From Shinisaurus crocodilurus (Eukaryota; Chordata; Lepidosauria; Squamata; Shinisauridae), in NCBI GenBank assembly GCA_021292165.1, contig CM037879.1, forward strand, positions 41,012,339 through 41,076,338: a DNA stretch of 64,000 nucleotides, in the 5' to 3' direction. Numbering within the stretch: position 1 is the first letter of the stretch; each line of letters starts with the position of its first letter. A program made the position numbers and the translations under genes. Of this stretch, positions 1-10,435 are shown piece after piece. Under the pieces are notes generated by a model, which was not told where the DNA came from, ran no database searches, and was given only the letters and a program-made list of their open reading frames with translations.

Positions 1-23
1 GTGAGCAGACCTGCACTTTATTT

Positions 24-268
24 TATTATTTTAAAATTATATTTACTGTATATCCCACCGTTTTTCCTGCAAGGAACCCAAGGCGGCTTACATAATCATC
101 ATCTTCTCCATTTTTATCCTCACAACAAGCCTGTGAGGTAGGTTAGGCTGAGAGTCAGTGACTGGCCCAAAGTCACCCAATGAGCTTCATGGCCAAGTGG
201 GGACTAGAACCCGGGTCTCCCAAGTCCCAGTCCAGCACTCTAACCACTACACCACACTGGCTCACTTG
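24..268 (-). repeat. tRNA-headed SINE with CORE/MIR-like centre, near full length
   Basis: In minus orientation it runs from a tRNA-like head (B-box GGTTCTAGTCC near 205-215), through a core resembling the CORE-SINE/MIR block (actttgggccagtcactga, cctacctcacagg), to the tail ccgccttgggttccttgcag and an AT-rich end. The same element recurs at 3650-3812, 32236-32482 and 34165-34275. It is a common squamate short interspersed element, and I do not know the family name with certainty. Confidence 0.8.
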
Positions 269-272
269 AGCA

Positions 273-1980
273 ATGGGACTTCCTCTCCCACCCAAATCTC
301 CTCCACCGGGTCCACCAACACCCCAGATCAGATTTGGAGGGTGGCTGGCTGGCTGCAGGGGAAGGGAATCTGGCAGACAGACACCATTGGGTACATCCCA
401 GAAGTATAGGATGCCAAAGCCTAGTGCTATGGATAAACTATTGAGCATGTTTGAGCAATCCATGGCTAGCCATGGTAAATCAAGTGTTCTATCTGTAGTA
501 GCCCAATATTTGTCACACTTATAAAGTACTGAAAGTCATTTTAGTTTCATTAGTGTAAGCCACATGGCAGCATTGCAGCTGTGCTTATCTGTAGGATTAG
601 AGTACAAATTTGGTAGTTACATGATTAATGATGGAGAGTTAACCCCCAGCATTAATAATCCAGAATGAATGTGGTACTATTAGGGAAGGCAACGTTGTAT
701 GATGATGAGATATCAGTCCTGTGTTGGTACTTTAAGTCAATCATCGTACTCATAAGAATGATCTCAAACATGAAATACTTGTGCAGCCCCAAGCATCATT
801 TGCTATAGTAAATACTATGTATTAATGTGGCTCATGATTAGCCTCTTAGTAAGCTGCTACTGCTACTACATAACATTAAATATTAAACATTTTAGAAGTA
901 TTTCACTTGTTGATTCAATGTGAGGGGAGTGATCAGAGTGACATTTTCTTGTGTGAGAAAGCTGTAGATGTGCATACGACCAGGATGCACAGATAAACAT
1001 ACCACTGCGACAAAACACAAACATTTCCCCTCCCCTCGCTGAAAAAGTTGATGAGAAATCAGGTCTCATTGTTCCATTGCAAATGCAGCGATGTCTGAAT
1101 CAGGGGGATGATTTATGCTGTCTGACAATTCAAAGACAGGAGACAACTCTAATGTACAGATAAAACCAAAAGTGGCAATAGTAGATCATCACACTGACAG
1201 TTAATGGGACTGACTCGCTGGAGAGAAATCTGGATCTACTTAAAATGTCAGGTGTGTAAAGTAATGAGTCTGTGCTTAGTAGGAGACCACCAGAAGGAGC
1301 CTTCATGGTCCACTTGTCAGTTGAATATATATTACAGCAAACCTGTTAAATCAATGAGTATTTAATACCTAATGACTGGGAGGGGGTTATCTTTTTAAAA
1401 AAGACCCATTCTTACCCCTAAGGTGATGTGTGATTTTAATAGATCAACATTTCTTAAAATACAATCAATATTATTGGAAGGGTTACTATAACAAAAGCTA
1501 TGGTTAGATTTCATCTACTAGGAATAAGTCAGCAGATAAAGAAATGAATGGTTGATTGCCTCATTATATCATGCCAGAACATTTTTAAATCTCAGGAACT
1601 CTGCAAAGGAATATGTTTAAATTATAGGAACTCCAGGCAACAAGCTCTGGAAACTGAGAAACCTAGCCTAGAGGTTAGGTTAGGAAACTGAGAAACTATA
1701 GACCAGCCTTAGTCCTGGTCTATAGTTGTTGTTTTTATCATGTGAATGCGCATGAATTAGTCCTTCTGGGATGCCTAACAACCGCCAGGAATAGGCCATT
1801 CTGTTGGCATGGAAACGTTCCATGCCATGTGAAAGAATCATGTGGTACTGTGCCCATTGCAGCAGCAGAGGTGAAACAACACCGAGGCTGTTTTGAGCAC
1901 CCACCATGAGATTAAAAAATCATGTGCAGTTGAGGCTTTATCTCTGCCCTGTGGTGAATAACTGGACTGCTCTAGTTTTT
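273..1980. other. AT-rich stretch without recognised genes
   Basis: No coding similarity or named repeat recognised. The short ORFs here show no domain or splice context. A perfect 13-bp hairpin lies at 1694-1706/1715-1727. Confidence 0.5.
1694..1727. repeat. Perfect 13-bp inverted repeat
   Basis: Stem aactatagaccag and its exact complement are separated by an 8-base loop. It is probably the remnant of a small palindromic element, with no terminator-like T-run. Confidence 0.6.
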
Positions 1981-2284
1981 ACCAAGATGCTCAAAGGAAT
2001 AATATAAACTAGAAAAAGATAGTGGGCACAATCCTGTGTCCAAGATCTGCTGGCTGAGGGGCTCTAGGATCTCACAGGAGCCCCTCTACCCTGGCAGAAT
2101 GCAAGATACACCACTGGCATGAAAGATGTGCTGGCAGAACTCTCTCAATATGCCAGTGGTACACAATAGGCAGAGCTGCTTTTCCTGGTGAAGATACGCC
2201 TGTGGAGTGGCCGAAACAGGGCAGAGACTGGATTCTTCTAATTTCCACCAGGATACTCAAAAGAATTACATAAATTAAAAGATA
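1981..2284. repeat. Segment bounded by two diverged direct repeats
   Basis: The stretch at 1981-2016 (accaagatgctcaaaggaat...) recurs with scattered changes at 2249-2284 (accaggatactcaaaagaat...). Between them lies sequence starting gggcacaatcctgtg, which resembles the ends of the Harbinger-like MITEs elsewhere in the window. It could be a local duplication or an element with duplicated flanks. Confidence 0.4.
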
Positions 2285-2429
2285 TGGAAAAGTGTGATTC
2301 TTTGGATCCTGGCCAATGTAACGTTCTAAAGTGGTAGGTTGAGGGTAACTTCAGGTGATGGGACACAGTATTATACAAAATATAGCACTGTGGTCTGCAT
2401 GTATTTAGGAGCAAATCCTTTCTCCAAAG

Positions 2430-2594
2430 CAGGACCGGTGCAAGGCAGTTTGGTGCCCTAGGCAAGATCAGATATTTAGCGCCCCCCCTTCCCACTTGAG
2501 AGCGCTGTATTTTTTTTCAAGGTGTTTCTGGCACCCCCTTTAGCCCTGCGCCCTAGGCAGCTACCTAGTTGGCCTAATGGTAGCACCGGCCCTG
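2430..2594. mobile_element. 165-bp non-autonomous hAT element with perfect 8-bp TSD
   Basis: The termini are CAGGACCGGTGC and, on the other strand, CAGGGCCGGTGC. It is flanked by identical 8-bp CTCCAAAG at 2422-2429 and 2595-2602, the hallmark of hAT transposition. The inner ends share gccctaggca and gttggcctaatggtagc with the larger copy at 45527-46269. No coding capacity. Confidence 0.9.
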
Positions 2595-2635
2595 CTCCAA
2601 AGTGTGTGCTTTCCCTCCACCAATAATTCCTTTTT

Positions 2636-2795
2636 CATAGAAGCATAGCGTTGGAGGGACCTAGTCCAACCCTCTGCTTAATTCGGAAAACCCAGAACTA
2701 GAGCATACCCAACAGATGACTGTTTGAAGACCTCCAGTGAAGGAGCCCATCCCCCCGTAACATTGTCGAACTGCTCTTAGCGTCAGACTAAACCA
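2636..2795 (-). repeat. CR1 LINE 3' fragment
   Basis: It begins catagaagcatagcgttgga and continues through the CR1 3' pattern (agtccaaccctctgc, ctccagtgaaggagccc, attgtcgaactgctctta). Diverged from the other CR1 copies here, so probably older. Confidence 0.75.
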
Positions 2796-2802
2796 GTGTT
2801 CT

Positions 2803-2850
2803 CCAACCTTGGGTCCCCAGATGTTTTTGGCCTACAACTCCCAAAGGACT
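2803..2850. mobile_element. Half of a palindromic hAT-like MITE
   Basis: cagtgttctccaaccttggg and the following bases match the left arm of the complete palindrome at 24716-24831 nearly base for base. The right arm is missing where the next repeat begins. Confidence 0.65.
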
Positions 2851-3340
2851 AAACGTTCTGTCTTGCACGCATGGTGGAGCCATGCATGCTAGTTCCCTCC
2901 TCCCATTTACTTCTCTGTAGGCATGTGCAGCCCTGATTTGGACTGGGACCATGGCACTCCAGGAGGTTTAAAAAAACCTTTCTCCCCCCCCCCACCTGTT
3001 TTTTGCATGAAGTTTCATAGATAGATCATAGAGCTGGAAGGAGCCTACAAGGCTATCGAGTCCAACCCCCTGCTCGATGCAGGAAACTAGAGGAGGGGTC
3101 TCCCATCCAAGTAATAACCAGGCCTGACCCTGCTTAGCTTTCCACGCTCAGACAAGCTGAGCCAGCATAACCACCCCTTGGTTCCTCATGGGGGATGTTA
3201 AAAAGGGGGTGTGTGGAGCATTTTTTCTTTTTTAACACCCCCGTTCCACACAAATTCATTTGTGGAATTTCATGAAAAAACAGTTGGGGGGAAGGTTTGA
3301 CAAAAAACAAACAAACCTGCTTCCCAGTGCACCACAGTCC
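2851..3340. repeat. Diverged repeat shared with 5600-5915, split by a SINE
   Basis: cttgcacgcatggtggagcc, ggcatgtgcagccctgattt and gactgggacc correspond to 5655-5730. The right part (aatttcatgaaaaaacag, gggaaggttt) corresponds to 5880-5910. The 5S/CR1 SINE at 3015-3178 sits inside. Likely a non-autonomous DNA element of unknown family. Confidence 0.5.
3015..3178 (-). mobile_element. SINE with a 5S rRNA-derived head and a CR1 tail
   Basis: On the minus strand the head (3178 to 3098) matches the internal promoter half of 5S rRNA, including agctaagcagggtcaggcct and cttggatgggagacc. It is joined directly to a CR1 3' end (agggggttggactcgat, ccttgtaggctccttcc) ending in CR1-like ctatgatctatctatga near 3018. 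A pol III promoter with the tail of a LINE partner is the normal SINE design. It is not a functional 5S gene, because the first third of 5S is degenerate. Confidence 0.7.
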
Positions 3341-3512
3341 TGAAACCACTGACCAGTTGGTGCTCGGAGGAAGGGGATGGGGCCAAGGGGATGGGGCATG
3401 GCCTTTTGCAGAACCACAAAGGGCTAGACTGGGATGTTTGAAGGGCTGAATTTGGCCCCTGGGCTGAGGCTCTGGATCCCTGCTATATAGAGACAGAATA
3501 ATGCAGTGGTTA

Positions 3513-3646
3513 CAGCAGCTTTCCCCAACCTTGGGCCCCCAGATGTTGTTGGACCACAATTCCTATCACCCCTGACCACTCGCCATTCAGGATAGGGATG
3601 ATGGGAGGTGTAGTCCAATAACATCTGGGGACCCAAAGTTGGGAAA
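3513..3646. mobile_element. Palindromic hAT-like MITE
   Basis: The left arm (cagctttccccaaccttggg, ccagatgttgttggaccaca) is complementary to the right arm (tgtagtccaataacatctgg, acccaaagttgggaaag). Same family as 24716-24831 and 39308-39447. No clean 8-bp duplication seen. Confidence 0.7.
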
Positions 3647-3649
3647 GAC

Positions 3650-3812
3650 CTAGATTCGAATCCTCACTCAGCCAAGAAGCTCACTGGTCTAGTCACTCTC
3701 AGCCTCAGCCTAACATCGTGCACAGAGTTATTGTGAGCATGAAATGGAGGAGGAAGAGCCTGAGTTCCTTGAAGGAAGGGTGGGATAAAAATGTAACAAA
3801 ATAAAAATTGAT
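3650..3812 (+). repeat. CORE-type tRNA-headed SINE, 5'-truncated
   Basis: Plus-strand copy of the SINE at 24-268: gattcgaatcctcactcagc, agtcactctcagcctcagcc, gagttattgtgagcatgaaa, gagttccttgaaggaagggt and an A-rich tail. Confidence 0.7.
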
Positions 3813-3819
3813 ATTATTA

Positions 3820-4069
3820 CAGTAATACCTTGGTTTGAGAGTAACTTGGTTTGAGAGCGTTTTGCAAGACAAGCAAATTTTTAAATATTTATTTAAATTT
3901 TTTTTTACTTGATATACAAGCGACGTCTTGCAATACAGGTACTGTAGTACGGCTTAAATTAAAAATCTCTGTACAAATTTTTTTGGGGGGATTTTGTTTT
4001 GATATAAGAGTGTTTTGGATTACAGCACGTTTCCGGAACGAATTATGCTCTCAATCCAAGGCATGACTG
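3820..4069. mobile_element. 250-bp Tc1/mariner-like MITE, copy 1
   Basis: The termini CAGTAATACCTTGG and CCAAGGCATGACTG are inverted repeats. TA dinucleotides sit immediately outside (3818-3819 and 4070-4071), the target preference of Tc1/mariner. A second copy of exactly the same length is at 22586-22835. The internal ORF is incidental. Confidence 0.85.
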
Positions 4070-4071
4070 TA

Positions 4072-5599
4072 TTTGGAAATGTGTACTAGTTTTCAGGATA
4101 TAAATATATTTGTTTATATCTTGTCCACTGGATTCTACATCTGAAGAGAAACCGATTCAGTAAGGTTACATTTATCTTACAATACAGAAAAAAGTTACAA
4201 AGAAGAAATTATTGGGAAAATATCAGGCCATTTGTAATATTGGCTCCAGGCAATATTAATATAATGACCATATATGGCACAGGTATGCTTATTAATATAT
4301 TACTAAAATATGTTGTTTTTCCAGTAGTACAGAGACTGAAAACTAGTCATACATCTAAACAAGGATACCATTTGAAAAAGAGAGTCCTGAATGATTTAGT
4401 CTTTTCTTTAATGCTTTCTTGTTCGCACTCTTGAAACAATTATTTTAACATAGATGTTGAGTCACTTTCTGCTAATTCAACCAATTAAAAATATTGAATT
4501 TGAAAAGGCAAAATGGTAGACAAGAAGCATATTAACAGTGATCCCTCTACATATTTGAAGATGGTTACAGTTTTTCATTTTAATCACGAAAATGAGATAC
4601 AATGTGAAATGCAAAATTGTTTCATGTTGATTCCTATATTGAATACACTTTTAGTAAAATTGTCTGTGTGTGTACAATACTCTGGTATCATTTGGATAAC
4701 TAATTAATCAGGGTTATTATATGCTTAATTTATGTCCCATGCATACCAAGACTCCAGAGGATCTAAATTTATTACTCTATCAAACAGAAGAGATCTGCTT
4801 AACTCTTCTACCCAATAGCAGGTCTTGACCACCAAAACACTCGCATTGGTATTTTGACACGGGGCATAACAGCTTCGACGTAAGGTAGGTCTTGTCTTGT
4901 AATAAATTATTTTTAAAACTTAAGTACAACCCAGCTCAGATTACTAAATCTCTAAACCACACCCCTCCCCTCAATTACACTGTAACTGTTGAGCACTAGA
5001 TCTACTTATGTAAAATCATATTGCAAAGGGAAGGACACCACTGACACCGCAAAAAGGTATGGGGGGGGAAGCTGAAAATTGTAGCACAGCGGAGGGGCAT
5101 TTTCTATGGCAGGATCACTGTGTCCTATAATTCAATTTACATATTAGAAGTGGTGTAGTGGGAAATTTGGAAGTGCGGGTGCTCATCGTGACAGTCCCCA
5201 TAGCCACATCCCAGGGAGAGTCCCAAAATTCAGGCCGCTGTGTTGATCCATATCAACAAACCACTTATAGCAGTTTTCATCTCCACCTTGAGCAGGTCTT
5301 TAGCAAAGCTTAATTGCCCATTCAAGACCCAATACTTTGCATTACAACTGGGAACAATGTAGAGTCAGGGGGGAAATTCACCCCCCACCACCCAACTACT
5401 GTGAGGATTTCAGCTAAGCTGAGAGGGAGCAGGGACTTCTGAAGGTGGTGGTGGATGACATAATCGTCCCTGCCATTGTATTTCTGTACAATAAATAATG
5501 CCATGGTGTACTCTGTCATGTGTTGTTGTTCATCTGAGGTTGTCTTTACCTAATTTTGAGACTTGCTACGGGCCCGATGCTTTTTCTTCTGTCCTGATA
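4072..5599. other. No recognised gene; one possible repeat start
   Basis: AT-rich with no coding similarity. Around 5148 the segment agaagtggtgtagtgggaaa resembles the start of GC-rich squamate MITEs, but no partner end was found. Confidence 0.4.
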
Positions 5600-5915
5600 C
5601 GTGGAACCATGGAACTCGAGAAGGGTGTACTTCCTTTTTCACATGACTGTAGTTGAAAGCACGCATAGTGGAGCTGTGTGCGCTAGCTTTTTCTACTCTC
5701 CTGTAAGTGCATGCAACCCTGATTCGGACTGGGACCCTGGTGCTCCAGGAGAGGAGGATTCAAGCTTTTCCTCCACCCAGTTTTTTCATGAAATTCCAAG
5801 GGCCCCCCCCACACACACGGGGCTAAAAAAAGAAAAAAAGCTTCCAGGAGATGTTTCTTTTTTCAATCTCCCCACCTGTGGAATTTCATTTCAAAAATCA
5901 GGCAGGGGAGCTTAA
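5600..5915. repeat. Diverged repeat, second copy of the 2851-3340 family
   Basis: Shares agcacgcatagtggagctgt, attcggactgggaccctgg, tttcatgaaattcc and ggcaggggagcttaaatcct with the other copy, which carries a SINE insertion that is absent here. Confidence 0.5.
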
Positions 5916-6414
5916 ATCCTACTTTCCGAATTGGGGCCTAATGTACTTACAGGAGAGTAGAGAAACATTGAACGAATGTTTACTTTGACCCTCTAACATC
6001 CCTTTCCTTCCACTGTGGCTTCCAATCAGAGGGGAATGGGGTGTGTGGCTTACCTACTAGATGTTTCCATATACTCCAATGTACAGAGCAAACAAGAAGT
6101 TAGCCTAGAGGGCAGAGAAAAGCCTTGTGCATACAGATTTTTACTACTGAAATTATGGGTCTTTACTGAAACGGTCTCTCCCCCCTCCCCTCCCTTCCAG
6201 CTGTTTAGGGCTGCACCTTGGCAGAGGCTCTTGGCCATTGGCTTTTAGCCCGTGGCTTTTAGTCTGTGGCATCAGTGGGGGGTGGCCCCAGTGGGGGTAT
6301 CTGCCCAGCCCAATGTACCCCAGCAACTAGCAGCAGAAGAGTATAAACCACTATACATTTCTTTCGTATATATGATACATTGACTAAGTGCAGTTCCATA
6401 AGATCCCTTGCAAC
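5916..6414. other. No recognised gene or repeat
   Basis: Only short ORFs without similarity. The region around 6240-6320 is slightly GC-rich. Nothing supports a feature. Confidence 0.4.
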
Positions 6415-6633
6415 TTGTTTTTGTTGTCTTACCAGCTTACCATCGGGTCTGGTGCTGCTGCTCTGAATGCCAGGTCGGACCGAAACAAAATCTCCCTCAT
6501 CCATTTCATTGTGGATGAGTGGGCTGACCTGGTGTGCATTAATGAGACCTGGGTGAGGGAACTGGGAGGGGTTAGTCTCTCCCAGCTGTGCCCTCCTGGA
6601 TATTTGGTGCACCACCAACATAGACTTGAGGGT
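6415..6633 (+). pseudogene. L2 LINE, endonuclease start (left part, before the CR1 insertion)
   Basis: Encodes an apurinic-type endonuclease start: LNARSDRNKISLIHFIV, then CINETWV with the catalytic Glu, then SLSQLCPPGYLVHHQHRLEG. This is the L2 ORF2 pattern. The frame is cut at HRLEG exactly where the minus-strand CR1 begins, and resumes with GGGL at about 10436. 5'-truncated, so never mobile after insertion. Confidence 0.85.
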
Positions 6634-6715
6634 TCATAGAATTATAGAAAAGTAGAGTTGGAAGGGGCCTACAAGGCCATCGAGTCCAACCCCCTGCTCA
6701 ATGCAGGAATCCAGG

Positions 6716-9585
6716 TCAAAGCATCTCTGACAGATGTCTGTCCAGCCGCACCTTGAATGCCTCCAGACTGGGAGAGCCCACCACCTCCCTAGGTAGTTGA
6801 TTCCATTGTCTTATTGCTCTGACAGTCAGGAAATTTTTCCTGATGTTTAGGTGGAATCTAGGTTCCTGTAACTTGAGCCCATTATTCCGTGTCCTGCAAA
6901 CTGGGATGATCGAGAAGAGATCTTTGCCCTCCTCTGTGTGACATCCCTTCAAATACTGGAAGAGTGCGATCATATCTCCCCTCAGTCTCCTCTTCTGAAG
7001 GCTAAACATGCCCAGTTCTTTCAGTCTCTCCTCATAGGGCCTTGTCTCCAGTCCCTTTATCATCCTTGTTGCCCTCCTCTGAACCCTCTCCAGTTTGTCT
7101 ATGTCCTTCTTAAAGTGAGGTGCCCAGAACTGGACGCAGTACTCAAGATGAGGCCTAACCAGTGCCGAGTAAAGGGGAATTATCACTTCCCGCGATTTGG
7201 AAGCTATACTTCTATTAATACAGCCCAAAATTGCATTTGCCTTCTTTGCAGCCACGTCGCATTGCTGGCTCATATTCAGTTTGTGATCTACCACAATTCC
7301 AAGATCCTTCTCACTTGTAGTATTGTTGAGCCAAGTGTCCCCCATTCTGTAACTCTGCATTTGGTTTCCTCTCCCTAGGTGCAGCACTTGGCATTTATCC
7401 CTGTTAAATTTCATTCTGTTGTTTTCGGCCCAGCGCTCCAGCCTATCGAGGTCACTTTGAATTTTGTTTCGTCTTCCAGAGTATTAGCTGTTCCACCCAA
7501 CTTTGTGTCATCTGCAAATTTGATAAGCATTCCCTGTACCTCCTCATCCAAGTCATTAATAAAAATGTTGAAGAGCACCGGGCCCAGGACCGAGCCCTGT
7601 GGTACCCCGCTCGTTACCTCTCCCCAGTTTGAGAAGGAACCATTGATAAGCACTCTTTGAGTCCGATTCTTTAGCCAATTGTGGATCCACCTGATAGTTG
7701 TTCCATCTAGCCCACTCTTAGCTAGCTTACTAATCAGGATATCATGAGGCACTTTGTCGAAAGCTTTGCTGAAGTCCAGGTATATAATGTCCACAGCATT
7801 CCCACAGTCCACAAGGGAGGTTACCCGATCAAAAAATGAGATCAGATTAGTCTGACAGGATTTGTTCTTGACAAATCCATGCTGGCTTCTAGTAATCACT
7901 GCATTGTTTTCAAGGTGCTTGCAGACTGACTTCTTTATAATCTGCTCAAAAATCTTCCCAGGGATTGATGTCAGACTGACTGGCCTATAGTTCCCAGGTT
8001 CCTCCTTCTTGCCCTTTTTGAAGATGGGAACAACATTTGCCCTCCTCCAGTCGTCTGGCACTTCACCTGTCCTCCATGATTTCTCAAAGATAATAGACAG
8101 TGGTTCTGAGAGTTCTTCTGCCAGTTCCTTTATTACTCTAGGATGCAGCTCATCAGGCCCTGGAGATTTAAACTCGTTCAGAGTAATCAGGTGCTCCTTG
8201 ACCATTTGCCTATCAATCTCAAGCTGCAATCCTGCCCCTTCAGTCTGCACTTCAGGTTTGCCAGGGGGGTCATAGACCCTCTTTTGGGAGAAGACCGAGC
8301 CGAAGTAGGAATTGAACACTTCTGCCTTTTCTTTGTCTTCTGTTATCAATTTGCCATCCTCATTGCGTAGTTGAACCACCAGTTCTTTCTTCTGTCTTTT
8401 ACTGTGCATGTATCTGAAGAAAGCTTTTTTGTTGCTTTTAGCATTCCTCGCTAACCTTAGCTCATTCTCAGCTTTAGCCTTCCTGACACTATTCCTGCAG
8501 TTCTGTGCTACCTGCCTGTACTCTTCCCCTGTAGCCTGTCCTTCCTTCCACTTCCTATACGTGTCCTTTTTTGTTTTCAGGTCATCTTTGAGTTTATTGT
8601 GAAGCCACATTGGCTTCTTCTGTTGCCCTCTGCCTTTTTTCCTTGTGGGAATTGTTTGCAATTGTGCCTTTAAAATTTCCTTTTTTAAAAACTCCCACCC
8701 CTCCTGGGCTCCCTTTCTCGTGAGAGTCACTTGCCATGGGATCTTACTAATCATTGTTCTGAGTTTGTTAAAATTGGCTTTCCTAAAATCCAGGGTACGT
8801 GTTTGGCTACACTCAGCTTTTGCTTCTGTTAGAATCAAGAACTCAAGTATAACATGGTCACTTTCCCCCAGAGTTCCCGAAACTGCCACTTTATCCACTA
8901 ACTCGTCTCTGTTGGTTAGAATCAGGTCAAGGATAGCCGATCCTCTAGTTCCTTCCTCCACTTTCTGTAGGAGGAAGTTATCAGCAGCACAGCTCAGGAA
9001 TTTCTTGGAAGGGCCATGTTTGGCTGAATAAGTCTCCCAACAGATATCAGGGAAATTGAAGTCTCCCATTACTACCACATCGTGCCTCCTTGAAACACTG
9101 GCAATTTGCTTTTCAAAAGTTCCATCCTCGTCTTCTCCTTGATTGGGTGGTCGGTAGTAGACTCCAACCGCCATGTTCGCTTTATTCTTTGCCCCCTTTA
9201 TTTTAACCCAGATGCTCTCAATGGGGCTGCCAAGCTCCTCTTCCTGTATCTCTGTGCAGAGATACGTATTTTTAACATACAGTGCAACTCCACCTCCCTT
9301 TCTGTTGCTTCTGTTCCTTTTGAACAAGTTATACCCTTCAATTGCTGTATTCCAGTCATGGGAGTCATCCCACCAGGTTTCAGTTATCCCTATCAAGTCG
9401 TACTTGCCCTCATGTATCAAGAGTTCAAGTTCGTCTTGTTTATTGCCCATACTCTGGGCATTAGTATAGAGACATTGAAGACTATGTGCTTTATAGTCCG
9501 ACTTTCCCCCTACATTTTGTGGTAGACTATCAATGGGCACCGCTGGAGCTGTTCTCTCCATTGTGGCATGGAGGCCTTCTTCCAT
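6716..9585 (-). pseudogene. CR1 ORF2, endonuclease and reverse transcriptase, one frameshift
   Basis: The frame from 9585 to 7411 (724 codons) encodes an APE-type endonuclease ([34 protein letters not shown]) and a reverse transcriptase ([34 protein letters not shown], and catalytic FADD in [14 protein letters not shown]). The C-terminal part continues in another frame from 7414 to 6716 (232 codons: [34 protein letters not shown]). Comparison with the copy at 58895 shows a single missing T (plus strand) between 7470 and 7471. Apart from that base, ORF2 shows no stop codon, so the element died recently or the gap is an assembly error. Confidence 0.92.
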
Positions 9586-9623
9586 TGGTACCCCCGAGTT
9601 TATGTCTCCCTCCCCTGTTGGAT

Positions 9624-10435
9624 TCAGTTTAAAGCCCTCCTGATTAAGTTCCTCATGCTGTGGCCAAACACATTCTTCCCAGTCCTTGTGAGGTGCAACC
9701 CATCCTTTGCCAGCAGTCCATCTTCCAGGAAGTGTAGCCCGTGGTCCCAGAATCCAAATCCCTCACGTCGGCTCCACCTTCGTAGCCAGTCATTCACTCG
9801 GAGTATTTTTCTTTCCCTTTCTATGCCTCTTCCAAGTACTGGAAGGATGGATGAGAAAACTATCTGGGCCCCGAAGTTCTTGAGTTCCCTTCCCAGCTCT
9901 TCAAAGTCTGCCGTGATTTCTTTGTAACTCCGCTTGGCAGTATCATTTGTACCCACGTGGAAGAGAAGAAAGGGGTATGTGTCGGTGGGCTGCATGAGCC
10001 TCGGCAGCTGCTCTGTCACATCCTTAATCCGTGCCCCAGGGAGACAGCACACCTGGCGAGTCCATGGGTCTTCGCGACATACTTTGGCTTCGATCCCCCG
10101 CAGGAGGGAGTCTCCCACTACGAGTACTCTTCTCTTCCTCTTGCTGTAGGCCTTGGTTTGATTGCCTCCACTTGACTGACCCTCAGCCTCTTGCTCGCTG
10201 TCACGTTGGGTGCCCGGTAATCCGTCCTCTGCAGGCTGTCCTCTGCTCTCGTCCTCAAGTACATGGAAGCGGTTCCATAGCTCCACTGCTTCCACAGGTG
10301 CAGAGTGTCTTGTAGTTCTTCTGCTCCTAACAGTCACCCTTTTCCAGGGAGTTCCCCCTGTGTTATTTTCCCTTGCCTCTGCAGTCTCCGACTCCGCCTC
10401 ATCCTGCAGTTGCCCTTCTGGCTCCTGTACTGGTT
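9624..10435 (-). CDS. CR1 ORF1, SGNH/GDSL esterase-like protein (5'-truncated)
   Basis: An uninterrupted frame of about 270 residues up to the insertion edge. The C-terminal two thirds carry the SGNH hydrolase signature: [11 protein letters not shown] with the catalytic Ser, [10 protein letters not shown] with the Gly/Asn block, and [11 protein letters not shown] with the Asp-x-x-His pair. The N-terminal part is Glu/Gln-rich and low in complexity. In CR1 and some other LINEs this esterase-type ORF1 is an RNA/membrane-associated RNP component. The frame continues a few residues into L2 sequence, so the native start is missing. The stop lies 38 bases before the ORF2 Met. Confidence 0.9.

Larger units (their letters stand above)
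6634..10435 (-). mobile_element. Nearly full-length CR1 retrotransposon inserted in an L2
   Basis: About 3.8 kb in minus orientation. The 3' end at 6634 shows the CR1 terminal octamer type (attctatgaa), then ORF2 and ORF1 in order towards 10435. It is truncated at its 5' end inside ORF1. Both flanks are L2 plus-strand coding sequence that joins in frame once the CR1 is removed. CR1 moves by target-primed reverse transcription and usually leaves no target duplication, and none is obvious here. Intact reading frames over almost 3 kb suggest recent insertion. Confidence 0.93.

Noticed and set aside
3098..3178. Possible 5S rRNA gene
   Set aside because: Only the promoter half matches 5S; the rest is degenerate and fused to a CR1 tail, so it is a SINE.
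6938..9525. Plus-strand ORFs of 70-146 codons across the CR1
   Set aside because: They are antisense shadows of CR1 ORF2.
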